DNA from: Massilia sp. IC2-278
Lineage (GTDB): Bacteria > Pseudomonadota > Gammaproteobacteria > Burkholderiales > Burkholderiaceae_D
Length of the DNA: 64,000 nt
Assembly: GCF_020708045.1 (NCBI RefSeq)
Contig: NZ_JAJFES010000016.1
Location: 1-64,000 of the forward strand
Direction: 5' to 3'
Position 1 is the stretch's first letter; the number at the start of each line of letters is the position of its first letter. The notes under the pieces are model-generated. The model saw nothing but the letters and a program-made list of their open reading frames with translations, searched no databases and was not told where the DNA came from. Both the position numbers and the translations under genes were made by a program. Shown here piece after piece: positions 17,084 to 26,514 of the stretch.

Positions 17084-18001
17084 ATGATCAATCGTTTGTT
17101 CGGCACGAGCGCAAGGCTCGTCCACCTGGCCAGCCAGCCAGTCTCATGGTCTTCCATGGGCAAAACGGCGCGTGGTCTGATGACCACCATGCAGCACACC
17201 CTGACCGTTTTCGGTCTCTCGGCAGTGGCGGTACTGGCCCTGCTCTACACGAATCCGGACGCTGCCAAGTCGGTGTCCCGCTTCCTGCACCCGGAGGCCG
17301 CCGCTTCCGCTACGCCTGCGGCGCCCGTGGTGGCAGCCCAGGCCGCACCTGCGCCCGCACCGGCCGCCGTGGCCGGCCCGGCCGAGGTGGCCCACGACGC
17401 CAAGCTGCTGGGTAATACGAAGCAGCAGCAGAACGTGACTTCCTGGCTGGCCAAGCGCTACCGCGTGGCCGGCGACGCCGCCAACATGCTGGTCTCGACC
17501 GCCTACGTGACGGCGCACGAGGTCAAGCTCGACCCGCTCCTGATCCTGGCGGTGATGGCCATCGAATCGGGCCTGAACCCGTTCGCGGAAAGCCCGATGG
17601 GCGCCAAGGGCCTGATGCAGGTAATGGCCAAGGTCCACCACGACAAGTTCCAGGAAGTGGGCGGCGCCCAGGCCGCGCTGAACCCGGTCGCCAACATCCG
17701 TGTCGGCGCCCAGATCCTGAAGGATTACGTGAAACGCACCGGTTCGGTGGAAGGCGGCCTGAAGACCTACGTGGGCGCGGCCGACTTCGAATCCGACTCG
17801 GGCTACGGCGCCCGCGTGCTGGCCGAATGGAAACGCCTGAAGCAGGTGGCGCACGGCCACAAGGTGCCGACCCGCACCCCGGCGGCCCCGGCGCAGATGG
17901 TCGTCAAGCGTGCCCAGCCGGAAGCGCCGGCTCCGGCACCGAAGACGGAAGCGGCACCAACTGCCGAAACGCATACCGAGACGCTGGCGGCGAACCTGTA
18001 A
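17084..18001 (+). CDS. Membrane-anchored lytic transglycosylase
   Basis: 305 aa. One membrane segment at about residues 37-56 is followed by an Ala/Pro linker, then a soluble-lytic-transglycosylase domain (about 112-255) with ESGLNPFAESPMGAKGLMQV; Glu161 is the catalytic acid. It cleaves peptidoglycan with 1,6-anhydro formation in the periplasm. A Pro/Ala-rich tail follows. ATG 17084 is preceded by AAAGGGGA; the frame is open further upstream, but that sequence looks like leader RNA rather than protein. It has its own promoter and terminator. Confidence 0.88.
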   Translation: MINRLFGTSARLVHLASQPVSWSSMGKTARGLMTTMQHTLTVFGLSAVAVLALLYTNPDAAKSVSRFLHPEAAASATPAAPVVAAQAAPAPAPAAVAGPAEVAHDAKLLGNTKQQQNVTSWLAKRYRVAGDAANMLVSTAYVTAHEVKLDPLLILAVMAIESGLNPFAESPMGAKGLMQVMAKVHHDKFQEVGGAQAALNPVANIRVGAQILKDYVKRTGSVEGGLKTYVGAADFESDSGYGARVLAEWKRLKQVAHGHKVPTRTPAAPAQMVVKRAQPEAPAPAPKTEAAPTAETHTETLAANL

Positions 18002-18026
18002 GCCTCTATATATCGATCCTCCTCAT

Positions 18027-18053
18027 GGCCATCGCTTGCGGTGGCCTTTTTTA
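18027..18053 (+). terminator. Rho-independent terminator
   Basis: Stem GGCCATCG/CGGTGGCC with a short loop and a run of T, 25 bp after the transglycosylase stop. Confidence 0.85.
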
Positions 18054-18116
18054 TAGGCGAAGGTGGCGGGGCGCGTTGGTCACATTGGCAACGGTGCTGG
18101 ATTCGCAAGCACCAAC

Positions 18117-18152
18117 AAAAAAGCCACCGCGCCGCGAGGCAACGGTGGCTTT
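18117..18152 (-). terminator. Rho-independent terminator of ribB-ribH-nusB
   Basis: On the minus strand AGCCACCG and CGGTGGCT enclose a 13-nt loop and are followed by six T. It lies about 40 bp beyond the nusB stop. Confidence 0.85.
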
Positions 18153-18190
18153 CTGGCCGATGCTACTAATATATATAGTAGCAGTACGTT

Positions 18191-18661
18191 TTAACGCCGC
18201 GCGTCGGCCGCCACTTCGTCCGGACGCAGCTTGCCAGCCAGCTTGTCGAGCACGCCGTTCACGTACTTGTGGCCGTCGATGCCGCCGAAGGACTTGGTCA
18301 GCTCGACCGCTTCGTTGATCACGACGCGGTAAGGGATTTCCGGCTGGTTCTTCAGCTCGTAGGCGCCGAGCAGCAGCACGCCGTGCTCGATCGGCGACAG
18401 TTCGGCGATGCCGCGGTCGATCAGCGGGGCGATCGTTTCGCGCAGCTCGGGCGAGGTGCTGATGGTGCCGTTGAGCAGGGAAGCAAAATAGTCGCCGTCG
18501 GCCTTGTCGAAACCATGCGCCTGGCGGATGTTCTTCGCCACCGTGCTCGACGGCTCATTGTTCAGCAGCCATTGGTACAGGCCCTGCAGCGCGAACTCGC
18601 GCGCGCGGTGGCGCGGGGTGCGGTTCTTGCTCGGGTTGGCGTGGGTGGTCTTGTCGTTCAT
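18191..18661 (-). CDS. nusB: Transcription antitermination factor NusB
   Basis: 156 aa all-helical protein that binds boxA RNA with NusE in rRNA antitermination. Recognised by RHRAREFALQGLYQWLL near the N-terminus and ELSPIEHGVLLLGAYEL and YRVVINEAVELTKSFGG near the end. It is 14 bp downstream of ribH in the usual ribB-ribH-nusB order. Confidence 0.97.
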   Translation of the reverse strand: MNDKTTHANPSKNRTPRHRAREFALQGLYQWLLNNEPSSTVAKNIRQAHGFDKADGDYFASLLNGTISTSPELRETIAPLIDRGIAELSPIEHGVLLLGAYELKNQPEIPYRVVINEAVELTKSFGGIDGHKYVNGVLDKLAGKLRPDEVAADARR

Positions 18662-18675
18662 CGTGTTCCTTCTGT

Positions 18676-19158
18676 TTACTCTTCTTCTTCCGGATGCAGC
18701 TCTTCGAGCGCCATCAGGAGGTTGGCCATCTCGACGGCCACCTTGGCGGCGTCGCTGCCCTTCTCGGCCATGCGCGCTTCGGCTTGCGCATCGTTCTCGG
18801 TGGTGAGGATGGCATTCGCGATCGGAATGCCGTAGTCCAGGCCGATGCGGGTGATGCCGGCGCCCGACTCGTTCGAGACCAGCTCGAAGTGGTAGGTTTC
18901 GCCGCGGATCACCGCGCCCAGCGCGATCAGGGCGTCGAACTGCTGGGTCTCGGCCATCTTGGCCAGCGCCAGCGGCACTTCCAGCGCGCCCGGCACGGTC
19001 ACGTGCAGGATGTCTTCGTCGGCCACGCCCAGGCGCTTGAGCTCGGCCAGGCAGGACGACAGCAGGCCGTGCCCGACGTCGGCGTTGAAGCGCGCCTGCA
19101 CGATCCCGATGCGCAGGTCTTCGCCCGTCATGTTGCTTTCATAAGTTCCTACGGTCAT
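18676..19158 (-). CDS. ribH: 6,7-dimethyl-8-ribityllumazine synthase
   Basis: 160 aa lumazine synthase, which condenses the ribityl-diaminouracil with the ribB product. Motifs: IGIVQARFN, TVPGALEVPLA, ALGAVIRGETYHFE (His for catalysis), GLDYGIPIANAILTTEN. The acidic tail EELHPEEEE is odd but harmless. It lies between ribB and nusB on the same strand. Confidence 0.97.
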   Translation of the reverse strand: MTVGTYESNMTGEDLRIGIVQARFNADVGHGLLSSCLAELKRLGVADEDILHVTVPGALEVPLALAKMAETQQFDALIALGAVIRGETYHFELVSNESGAGITRIGLDYGIPIANAILTTENDAQAEARMAEKGSDAAKVAVEMANLLMALEELHPEEEE

Positions 19159-19209
19159 GGCTGCCCTCTTCTTGTTTGTTCGTTTAAATGGATAGTAAAT
19201 GGTACCGCT

Positions 19210-20322
19210 TTACGCCGCGGGGCTGGCGATATACCCGGTGACTTCGAGGTCGAAACCGGTCATCGACGGCATCTTGCGCGGATTCGCCAGCAGCTTCATC
19301 TTGCCCACGCCGAGTTCCTTCAGGATCTGGGCGCCGATACCGTAGGTGCGCAGGTCCATCGTGGCGGCGCGGCCGCTCGGGCGCGCACCCGGGGCGTCGA
19401 TCGAGGCAAATTGCGAGAACAGTTGCTCGGCGGTTTCGCCGCAGTTCAGCAGCACCAGCACGCCGCTCTCGCTCTTCTTGATCGCTTCCATCGCCGAGGC
19501 CATGGTCCAGGAGTGGGTGGTGGCCTTGTGCTCCAGGATATCGAGGATCGACACCGGCTGGTGCACGCGCACCAGGGTTTCGACGTCGCGGCCGATGTCG
19601 CCGTGGACCATCGCCAGGTGGGCGCAGCCGCTCGGCTTGTCGCGCCAGGCGATCAGCTTGAACTCGCCGTGGGCGGTGTTCAGGGTGCGCTCGGCAACGC
19701 GCTCGACCAGGCTTTCGTTCTGGCTGCGGTAGTGGATCAGGTCGGCAATGGTGCCGATCTTCAGGTTGTGCTCTTTCGCGAACTCGATCAGGTCGGGCAG
19801 GCGCGACATGGTGCCGTCTTCCTTGATGATCTCGCAGATCACCGAGGCCGGGGTCAGGCCGGCCATTTCGGTCAGGTCGCAGCCGGCTTCGGTATGGCCG
19901 GCGCGCATCAGCACGCCGCCCTTGACCGCGCGCAGCGGGAAGATGTGGCCCGGCTGCACCAGGTCGTCGGGTTTCGCGTTCTTCGCCACCGCCACCTGGA
20001 TGGTGCGGGCGCGGTCGGCCGCCGAGATGCCGGTAGTGACGCCTTCGGCCGCCTCGATCGAGACCGTGAAGTTGGTGCCGAACGAGGTGCCATTGCGGGT
20101 GGTCATCATCGGCAGCGCCAGGCGGTCGCAGATGTCTTCGGCCAGGGTCAGGCAGACCAGGCCGCGCGCGTGACGGATCATGAAGTTGATCGCTTCCGGC
20201 GTGACGAAATCGGCTGCCAGCACCAGGTCGCCCTCGTTTTCGCGGTCTTCTTCATCGACCAGAATGACCATGCGCCCTGCGCGCAATTCGGCAACGATTT
20301 CCTGGGTGCTGGAGATAGACAT
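19210..20322 (-). CDS. ribB: DHBP synthase with degenerate GCH II domain
   Basis: 370 aa. The first ~205 residues are 3,4-dihydroxy-2-butanone-4-phosphate synthase: VDEEDRENEGDLV, FMIRHARGLVCL, RAGHTEAGCDL. The remainder resembles GTP cyclohydrolase II (RibA), but the three zinc cysteines expected around a CLTGD..RCDCG segment are missing; the aligned stretch reads HLAMVHGDIGRDVETLVRVHQ-like sequence. So the protein should be active only as RibB. ATG 20322 starts it; sequence upstream lacks homology. No FMN riboswitch was found in its leader. Head of ribB-ribH-nusB. Confidence 0.93.
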   Translation of the reverse strand: MSISSTQEIVAELRAGRMVILVDEEDRENEGDLVLAADFVTPEAINFMIRHARGLVCLTLAEDICDRLALPMMTTRNGTSFGTNFTVSIEAAEGVTTGISAADRARTIQVAVAKNAKPDDLVQPGHIFPLRAVKGGVLMRAGHTEAGCDLTEMAGLTPASVICEIIKEDGTMSRLPDLIEFAKEHNLKIGTIADLIHYRSQNESLVERVAERTLNTAHGEFKLIAWRDKPSGCAHLAMVHGDIGRDVETLVRVHQPVSILDILEHKATTHSWTMASAMEAIKKSESGVLVLLNCGETAEQLFSQFASIDAPGARPSGRAATMDLRTYGIGAQILKELGVGKMKLLANPRKMPSMTGFDLEVTGYIASPAA

Positions 20323-20702
20323 GTGGATTCCTTGAGAGCGGTGACGGATGCGGGTGACAGATACGGTTGGCGCACGGGTGACGCGCCGCGCGTAATCCGC
20401 TATTTTAAAGGATTTGCCGGCATCCGGCCTCCCCTCCCGGCGATCCGGGCACGACAATGCCGCGCGCTCGCCATTCCATCCGTCTCGACTCGTTGCACTA
20501 CCACAACAAATTAGCAATTGTTCAAATACAATTGTTAAACGTAATGTCTTAGAATGCAACTTCATGGTATTTGCGACATCGGCTGGATTATGATAATCCG
20601 GTCTAACGCGTCGGCGTGCTGCCGCCGGCGTATTCTTGGAGTAGTCATGCTGGTACTGCCATTCGACCGTCAGTTCACCGCCGCAGCCCGGGAGAACCAC
20701 TG
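20323..20702. other. Divergent intergenic region, ribB / EAL regulator
   Basis: 380 bp without a gene. It contains several GGTGAC words near ribB, then an AT-rich block (about 20500-20560) with two CAATTGTT-type sites (20515 and 20529) likely to hold promoters for both directions. No riboswitch consensus was recognised on either strand. Confidence 0.6.
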
Positions 20703-23441
20703 ATGGCCACCATCCTCATCGTCGACGACCGGCCGAGCAACCGCGCCTATCTGCTGGCCCTGCTCGGCTTTACCGAACACCGCCTGCTCGAGGCGGACGA
20801 CGGCGCCACCGCGCTCGACCTGGTGCGCGCCCACCGCCCCGACCTGATCATCACCGACATCCTGATGCCGAAGATGGACGGCTACGAGTTCGTGCAGCGC
20901 CTGCGCGCCGACCGCGAGCTGGCCGCCACCCGCGTTATCTTCTATTCCGCCGTCTACGCCGAGCGCGAGACCCTGGCCATGGCGCGCAGCTGCGGCGTCG
21001 AGCGCGTGCTGAGCAAGCCGTCCGACGCCGACGCCATCATGGAAGCGGTGAACGCCGAACTGGTGCTGGCCGGCGCGCTGCCGAGCGCCCCGCCGAAGGC
21101 GCCGTCTTCCGCGATGGACCAGGCCCCTCCGGCCAGCCTCGCTCCTGTCGCGACGGACGAGATTCCGAACAGCTGCGCCGCACCCGAAGGCCAGCTGAAC
21201 GCGCGCCTGGCCGCGCTCGAGGCGATGTGCCTGCAGCTGGTGGGCGAGCGCGAGGTCGAAGGCCTGGCCGCCTGCTTCCTGCAGGCCGCCGCCCGCATCC
21301 TGTGCGCCGATGCCCTGGCGCTGTGCCTGTTCGAGCGCGACGAGCGCAGCGTGCGCCACCTGGCGGCGCAGGGCTTCGACGGCGCCCTGCTGGCGCAGCA
21401 CGCGGCCAACGACCTGCGCCTGCCGGGCGCCCTGGTGCATGCGCGCGAGGCCCTGCTGCTGCAAGGCGGCGAGCCGCTGCTGGCCACCCTGCCCTGGCCG
21501 GCCCCGCAGCCGCGTCCCGGCGCCTTCCTCGGCCTGGCGGTGCGCGACCTGCACCACCTGCACGGCTGGATGTACTTCGTGCGCGCGCCCGGCGCCGCAC
21601 CTTTCGGCGAGGAAGACCGGCGCTGGGCCTCGGCCCTCGGCGCCCACCTGGCGGTGGCCTACGAGAACCTGAATTTGTACCAGGTAGTGCAGCGCCACGC
21701 CGCCCAGCTGCAGCTGGAAGCAACCGCGCGCGCCAGGGCCGACGCCGCCCTGCGCGAGAGCGAGCACCGGCTGGAGCTGGCGCGCCAGGTGTTCGACAGC
21801 ACCCAGGAAGCGATCATGATGACCGACGCCTGCGCCAACATCGTCGCCGTGAATCCCGCCTTCGAGCGCATCACCGGCTACAGCGAGGCCGAGGCGATGG
21901 GCAAGAACCCGCGTTTCCTGCGCTCGGGACGCCAGGACGCCGGCTTCTACCGCACCATGTGGGACAGCCTGGAGCGCCACGGCCAGTGGCGCGGCGAACT
22001 CTGGAACCGGCGCAAGAACGGCGAGATCTTCCCCGAGCACACCAGCATCAGCGCGGTGCGCGACGACGCCGGCAAGCTCACCGCCTACGTCTCGGTATCG
22101 AGCGATCTGTCGGCCCTGAAGGCCGCCCACAACCAGCTCGACTTCCTCACCAACCACGATGCCCTGACCCAGCTGCCGAACCGCTCGCTGTTCCAGGACC
22201 GCCTGCAGCAGTCGATCGCGGCGGCGCGCCGCAGCGGGCGCCAGCTGGCGCTCCTGATGGTGAACGTCGACCGCCTCTCGCGCATCAACGACAGCCTGGG
22301 CCACGCCGCCGGCGACGCCCTGCTGCGCGAGGTGGCGCGCCGCGCCAGCGAGATCGCCGGGCCGCTCGATACGGTGGCGCGCCTGTCGGGCGACGAATTC
22401 GTGCTGCTGCTCTGCAGCTGCGACGACACCGAGGACATCATCTTCTCGGCGCGGCGCCTGATCGACGCCATCGCCCAGCCGCTGCCGGTGGGCGGGCACG
22501 ACGTGGTGGTCACCGGCAGCGTCGGCATCAGCGTCTTCCCGCGCGACGGCGACGCCCCCGGCGACCTGCTCAAGGCAGCCGACGCCGCGCTGGCGCACCA
22601 GAAGGAGGCCGGCCGCAACGGCTTCCGCTTCTTCAAGGGCGAGATGAACGACCAGGCGCTGCGCTGGCTGGCCCTGGAAACGCGCCTGCGCCGGGCGATC
22701 GGCCGCGCCGAACTGGCGCTGCACTTCCAGCCGCAGGTGGCGACGAACGACGGCCGCGTGCTCGGCATGGAAGCCCTGCTGCGCTGGCACAGCCCGGAAC
22801 TGGGCCGCATCTCCCCGGCCGACTTCATTCCGCTGGCGGAGGATACCGGCCTGATCCTGCCGATCGGCGACTGGGTGATCCGCCAGGCCTGCATGCAGAA
22901 CAAGGCCTGGCAGGATGCCGGGCTGGCGCGCGTGCCGGTGGCGGTGAACGTCTCGGCGCACCAGTTCAAGGCCGGCACCGTGCCCGCCGTGGTGCGCGCG
23001 GCCTTGCAGGAATCCGGACTCGAGGCGCGCTACCTCGAAGTGGAACTGACCGAAAGCGTGATGATGGGCGATACCACCGCCGCCGAGGCCCAGCTGGCCG
23101 AGCTGCGCGCGATGGGCGTTTCGCTGTCGCTGGACGACTTCGGCACCGGCTATTCCTCGCTCGGCTACCTGTCGCGCTTCTCGCTCGACAAGCTGAAAAT
23201 CGACCAGGCCTTCGTGCGCAACATCACCCTCGACGCGCGCAGCGCGGCCATCGCCCAGGCCACCATTGCCCTGGCCGAAGGCCTGTCCCTGCGCGTGGTG
23301 GCGGAGGGCGTCGAGACCCTGGCCCAGCGCGACTTCCTCGGCCGCATCGGCTGCGGGGTGCTGCAGGGCTTCCTGTACAGCCCACCCGTGCCGGCAGGCG
23401 AGATGGGGGAGCTGCTGCGGGCCGGACGCGTGGCGCCCTGA
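20703..23441 (+). CDS. Response regulator, REC-GAF-PAS-GGDEF-EAL
   Basis: 912 aa cytoplasmic c-di-GMP regulator. Receiver: VDDR, Asp52 in TDILMPKMDG, Lys105 in SKPS. An Ala/Pro linker, then a GAF-like domain (about 165-320), a PAS domain (about 350-465: TDACANIVAVNPAFERITGY), GGDEF domain with SGDEF instead of GGDEF, and EAL domain with MEALLRW and LDDFGTGYSS. The I-site Arg is replaced (GPLD before VARLSGDEF), so product inhibition of any cyclase is unlikely. EAL catalytic residues look complete, so a phosphodiesterase role is favoured. GGGAG precedes ATG 20703; the frame is open upstream but unlike protein. Confidence 0.9.
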   Translation: MATILIVDDRPSNRAYLLALLGFTEHRLLEADDGATALDLVRAHRPDLIITDILMPKMDGYEFVQRLRADRELAATRVIFYSAVYAERETLAMARSCGVERVLSKPSDADAIMEAVNAELVLAGALPSAPPKAPSSAMDQAPPASLAPVATDEIPNSCAAPEGQLNARLAALEAMCLQLVGEREVEGLAACFLQAAARILCADALALCLFERDERSVRHLAAQGFDGALLAQHAANDLRLPGALVHAREALLLQGGEPLLATLPWPAPQPRPGAFLGLAVRDLHHLHGWMYFVRAPGAAPFGEEDRRWASALGAHLAVAYENLNLYQVVQRHAAQLQLEATARARADAALRESEHRLELARQVFDSTQEAIMMTDACANIVAVNPAFERITGYSEAEAMGKNPRFLRSGRQDAGFYRTMWDSLERHGQWRGELWNRRKNGEIFPEHTSISAVRDDAGKLTAYVSVSSDLSALKAAHNQLDFLTNHDALTQLPNRSLFQDRLQQSIAAARRSGRQLALLMVNVDRLSRINDSLGHAAGDALLREVARRASEIAGPLDTVARLSGDEFVLLLCSCDDTEDIIFSARRLIDAIAQPLPVGGHDVVVTGSVGISVFPRDGDAPGDLLKAADAALAHQKEAGRNGFRFFKGEMNDQALRWLALETRLRRAIGRAELALHFQPQVATNDGRVLGMEALLRWHSPELGRISPADFIPLAEDTGLILPIGDWVIRQACMQNKAWQDAGLARVPVAVNVSAHQFKAGTVPAVVRAALQESGLEARYLEVELTESVMMGDTTAAEAQLAELRAMGVSLSLDDFGTGYSSLGYLSRFSLDKLKIDQAFVRNITLDARSAAIAQATIALAEGLSLRVVAEGVETLAQRDFLGRIGCGVLQGFLYSPPVPAGEMGELLRAGRVAP

Positions 23442-23510
23442 TGCCTTTGCTGCCACGCCTTTACAATAGCGCTCCGACCTTCATTTACAGAATCCTGTCA
23501 CGGAATCCCG

Positions 23511-26414
23511 ATGCTCATCCAATTCGTCCGTAGCACCTGTCTCGCCGCTGTCCTGCTGGTCCATCCCTTCGTTGCCGCATCCGCCGCCCAGCCCTCCCAG
23601 CCCGCAGCGGCCATCCAGCTCGATGCGCCGATCCCGGTCGGCCCGCAGGTGAAGGTCGGCAAGCTGCCGAACGGCCTGACCTACTACATCCAGAAGAACG
23701 CGCGCCCCGAGCGCCGCGTGGAACTGCGCCTGGTGGTGAAGGCCGGCTCCATCCTCGAAGACGACGACCAGCAAGGCCTGGCGCACTTCGTCGAGCACAT
23801 GGCCTTCAACGGCACCGCCAACTTCAAGAAGCACGAGCTGGTCGACTATTTGCAGTCGATCGGCGTCAAGTTCGGGGCGGACCTGAATGCCTACACCTCA
23901 TTCGACGAAACCGTGTACATCCTGCCGATCCCAACCGACAAGCCGGAGAACGTGACGCGCGCCTTCCAGGTGCTCGAAGACTGGGCGCACGGCCTCGCGT
24001 TCGAGGACGCCGAGATCGAGAAGGAGCGCGGCATCGTGCTCGAGGAACTCCGGCTCGGCAAGGGCGCGGGCGACCGCATCGGCAAGAAGCTGTATCCGAA
24101 GATGTTCAACGGCTCGCGCTACGCCGAGCGCCTGCCGATCGGTAAGGAAGAGGTGCTGCGCAACTTCCAGCCCGAGACCCTGCGCCGCTTCTACCGCGAC
24201 TGGTACCGCCCCGACCTGATGGCGGTGGTGGCGGTGGGCGACATCGAGCCGGCCCAGGCCGAAAAGCTGATCCGCGCCCACTTCGGCAAGCTGAAGAACC
24301 CGAGCCCTTCCCGCAAGCGCGAATACGCGCAAATCCCGCGCCGCGACGACACCGAAGCCCTGGTCATCACCGACAAGGAAGCCGGCGGCAACAGCATCCT
24401 GATCCGCTATCCGGTGATGCCGGTGCGCGAGCCCGACACCGTGCGCGGCTACCGCGAGCAGCTGGTCGAAAGCCTGTTCACCGGCATGCTGAACCTGCGC
24501 CTGGTGGAACTGACGCAGCAGGCCGAACCGCCCTTCCTGCGCGGCGGCAGCGCCCTCGGCAAGCTGACGCCCTTCTATAAAGCCTACAACTCCAGCGCGG
24601 CCATCGGCCCCGGCGGCGCGCCGAAAGCCATCGACGCCCTGGTGCGCGAGAACGAACGCGCGCGCCAGTACGGCTTTTCCGCCGCCGAACTGGACCGGGC
24701 CAAGAAGGACATGATGCGCAGCTTCGAGCGCAGCTACAACGAGCGCGACAAGACCGACTCCGGCTCCTACGTGGGCGAGTACATGCGCAACTTCCTGCAG
24801 CAGGAACCGATCCCCGGCATCGCCGCCGAATACGGCTATGCGCAGACGCTGCTGCCCGGCGTGACGCTCGACGAAATGAACGCCTACGCGCGCCGCACCA
24901 TTCCGGCTGACTCGGGCAAGCTGGTGGTCTACACCGGCATTGCGCGCCCGGACATGCCGCCGCCCGCAGGCGACGCCCTGCTCGCGGCCCTGGCCACGGC
25001 CGAAAAGGCGCAGGTGGCGCCGCGCGAGGAAAAGGCGCTCGGCTCGACCCTGATGGCGCAGCCGCCAAAGGCCGGCAGCATCGTCAAGGAAACCGAGAAC
25101 AAGGCGCTCGGCCTGCTTGAGTTCACCTTCTCGAACGGCGTGAAGGCGATCCTGAAGTCGACCGACTTCCGCAACGACCAGGTGGTGATGAGCGCTGCGC
25201 GCTTTGGCGGCCAGAGCCTGTACGGTGACGCCGACATCCTGAATGCGCGCTACGCGAATGCGATCGTCGCCAGCATGGGCCTGAAGGATTACTCGCCGCT
25301 CGACCTGTCGCGCGTGTTGGCCGGCAAGGCGGCGGCGGTGACCATGGGCCTGTCGGGCTACAGCGAGATCGTCGGCGCCTCCTCGGGCGCGACCGACATC
25401 GAGACCATGCTGCAGATGCTGTGGCTGCGCTTCGACGCCGTGCGCCGCGACGAAGAGCTGTTCAAGTCCTTCATCGGCAAGCAGGTGGAAGCGGCGCGCA
25501 ACCGCCTGGCCCAGCCGGGCGCGCGCTTCGGCGACACCCTGATCGCCACGCTGTACAACAACCACCCGCGCGCGCCGCGTGCGCTGCGTCCGGAAGAGTT
25601 CTCGCAGATCAGCCTGGACCGCAGCATCGCCATCTACCGCGAACGCTTCTCGAGCGCCAAGGACCTCACCTTCATCATGGTCGGCAGCTTCGACATCGAG
25701 AAAATGAAGCCGCTGCTGGCGACTTACCTCGGCAGCCTGCCGACCCCGGACATCCCGACCGCCTACCGCGACGTCGGCCTGCGCCCGGTGAAGGGCGTGA
25801 TCAAGCGCGCCGTCCACAGCGGCAGCGAGCCGAAAAGCACGGTCTCGCTCACCTTCACCGGCGACGCGTCGTTCTCCGACGCCGAGCAGATGCGCCTGCA
25901 GGCCCTGGTCGAGGTGCTGAACATCCGCATCATCGAGGTACTGCGCGAGAAGCTGTCGCTGATCTACGGCGGCAGCGCCAGCGCCTCGCTGGGCCGGATT
26001 CCGTATGAAAGCTATTCGCTGTCGATCACCCTGCCGACCGGGCCGGAGAACGTGGACAAGGTGATTGCCGCCACCTTCGAGGAATTCGAGCGCATCAAGC
26101 GCGAAGGCCCGAGCGCGGCCGACCTGGCCAAGGTGAAGCAGAACTGGATCCAGAACCACCGCCGCGCCATGCGCGAGAACGGCTACTGGCTGGGCAGGCT
26201 GCAGTCGGCGCTGCTGGACGGGACCGACCCGGCGGCGATCCTGACGCACGAGCAGCGCGTGCAGGCGCTGGCAGCGGGCGAGGTGCAGGATGCGGCGAAG
26301 CGTTACCTGAACACGGGGAACTACGTGCAGGTGGTGCTGTATCCGGAAAAAGGCGCGGCGCCGGCGGCGAAGGAAGCGCCGGCGAAGGCGGCGGAGCCGG
26401 CACCGGCAAACTGA
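23511..26414 (+). CDS. M16 family zinc metallopeptidase
   Basis: 967 aa pitrilysin/insulinase-like peptidase. The N-terminal signal peptide ends near AASA, so it is periplasmic. The inverted zinc motif is intact: HFVEH at 92-96, with Glu172 in EKERG about 80 residues on as third ligand. A second, inactive M16 half (about 540-930) follows, giving the usual clam-shell of two domains. The tail is Ala/Lys/Glu/Pro-rich. It probably degrades peptides. Convergent with an S9 peptidase gene; no operon partner. Confidence 0.92.
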   Translation: MLIQFVRSTCLAAVLLVHPFVAASAAQPSQPAAAIQLDAPIPVGPQVKVGKLPNGLTYYIQKNARPERRVELRLVVKAGSILEDDDQQGLAHFVEHMAFNGTANFKKHELVDYLQSIGVKFGADLNAYTSFDETVYILPIPTDKPENVTRAFQVLEDWAHGLAFEDAEIEKERGIVLEELRLGKGAGDRIGKKLYPKMFNGSRYAERLPIGKEEVLRNFQPETLRRFYRDWYRPDLMAVVAVGDIEPAQAEKLIRAHFGKLKNPSPSRKREYAQIPRRDDTEALVITDKEAGGNSILIRYPVMPVREPDTVRGYREQLVESLFTGMLNLRLVELTQQAEPPFLRGGSALGKLTPFYKAYNSSAAIGPGGAPKAIDALVRENERARQYGFSAAELDRAKKDMMRSFERSYNERDKTDSGSYVGEYMRNFLQQEPIPGIAAEYGYAQTLLPGVTLDEMNAYARRTIPADSGKLVVYTGIARPDMPPPAGDALLAALATAEKAQVAPREEKALGSTLMAQPPKAGSIVKETENKALGLLEFTFSNGVKAILKSTDFRNDQVVMSAARFGGQSLYGDADILNARYANAIVASMGLKDYSPLDLSRVLAGKAAAVTMGLSGYSEIVGASSGATDIETMLQMLWLRFDAVRRDEELFKSFIGKQVEAARNRLAQPGARFGDTLIATLYNNHPRAPRALRPEEFSQISLDRSIAIYRERFSSAKDLTFIMVGSFDIEKMKPLLATYLGSLPTPDIPTAYRDVGLRPVKGVIKRAVHSGSEPKSTVSLTFTGDASFSDAEQMRLQALVEVLNIRIIEVLREKLSLIYGGSASASLGRIPYESYSLSITLPTGPENVDKVIAATFEEFERIKREGPSAADLAKVKQNWIQNHRRAMRENGYWLGRLQSALLDGTDPAAILTHEQRVQALAAGEVQDAAKRYLNTGNYVQVVLYPEKGAAPAAKEAPAKAAEPAPAN

Positions 26415-26514
26415 CCACGGCCTGCGGCCAAAATAAGGCCTGCGGCCAAGACCGTACGGTCACCGCAGCCGTCCCATCACCCGAAAGCGTGAGATCGGCG
26501 TCCCGCAAATCCGC

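Noticed and set aside
20323..20640. FMN riboswitch expected before ribB
   Set aside because: The minus strand lacks the RFN blocks (AGGGCAGGGTGAAATTCCC-like and GATTCCGGAGCC-like), so none is called.
20670..23456. 928-codon minus-strand frame opposite the GAF-PAS-GGDEF-EAL gene
   Set aside because: Same shadow effect; no signal, domain or ribosome site.
23898..26249. 783-codon minus-strand frame opposite the M16 peptidase
   Set aside because: Shadow of a well-supported gene; no protein-like pattern.
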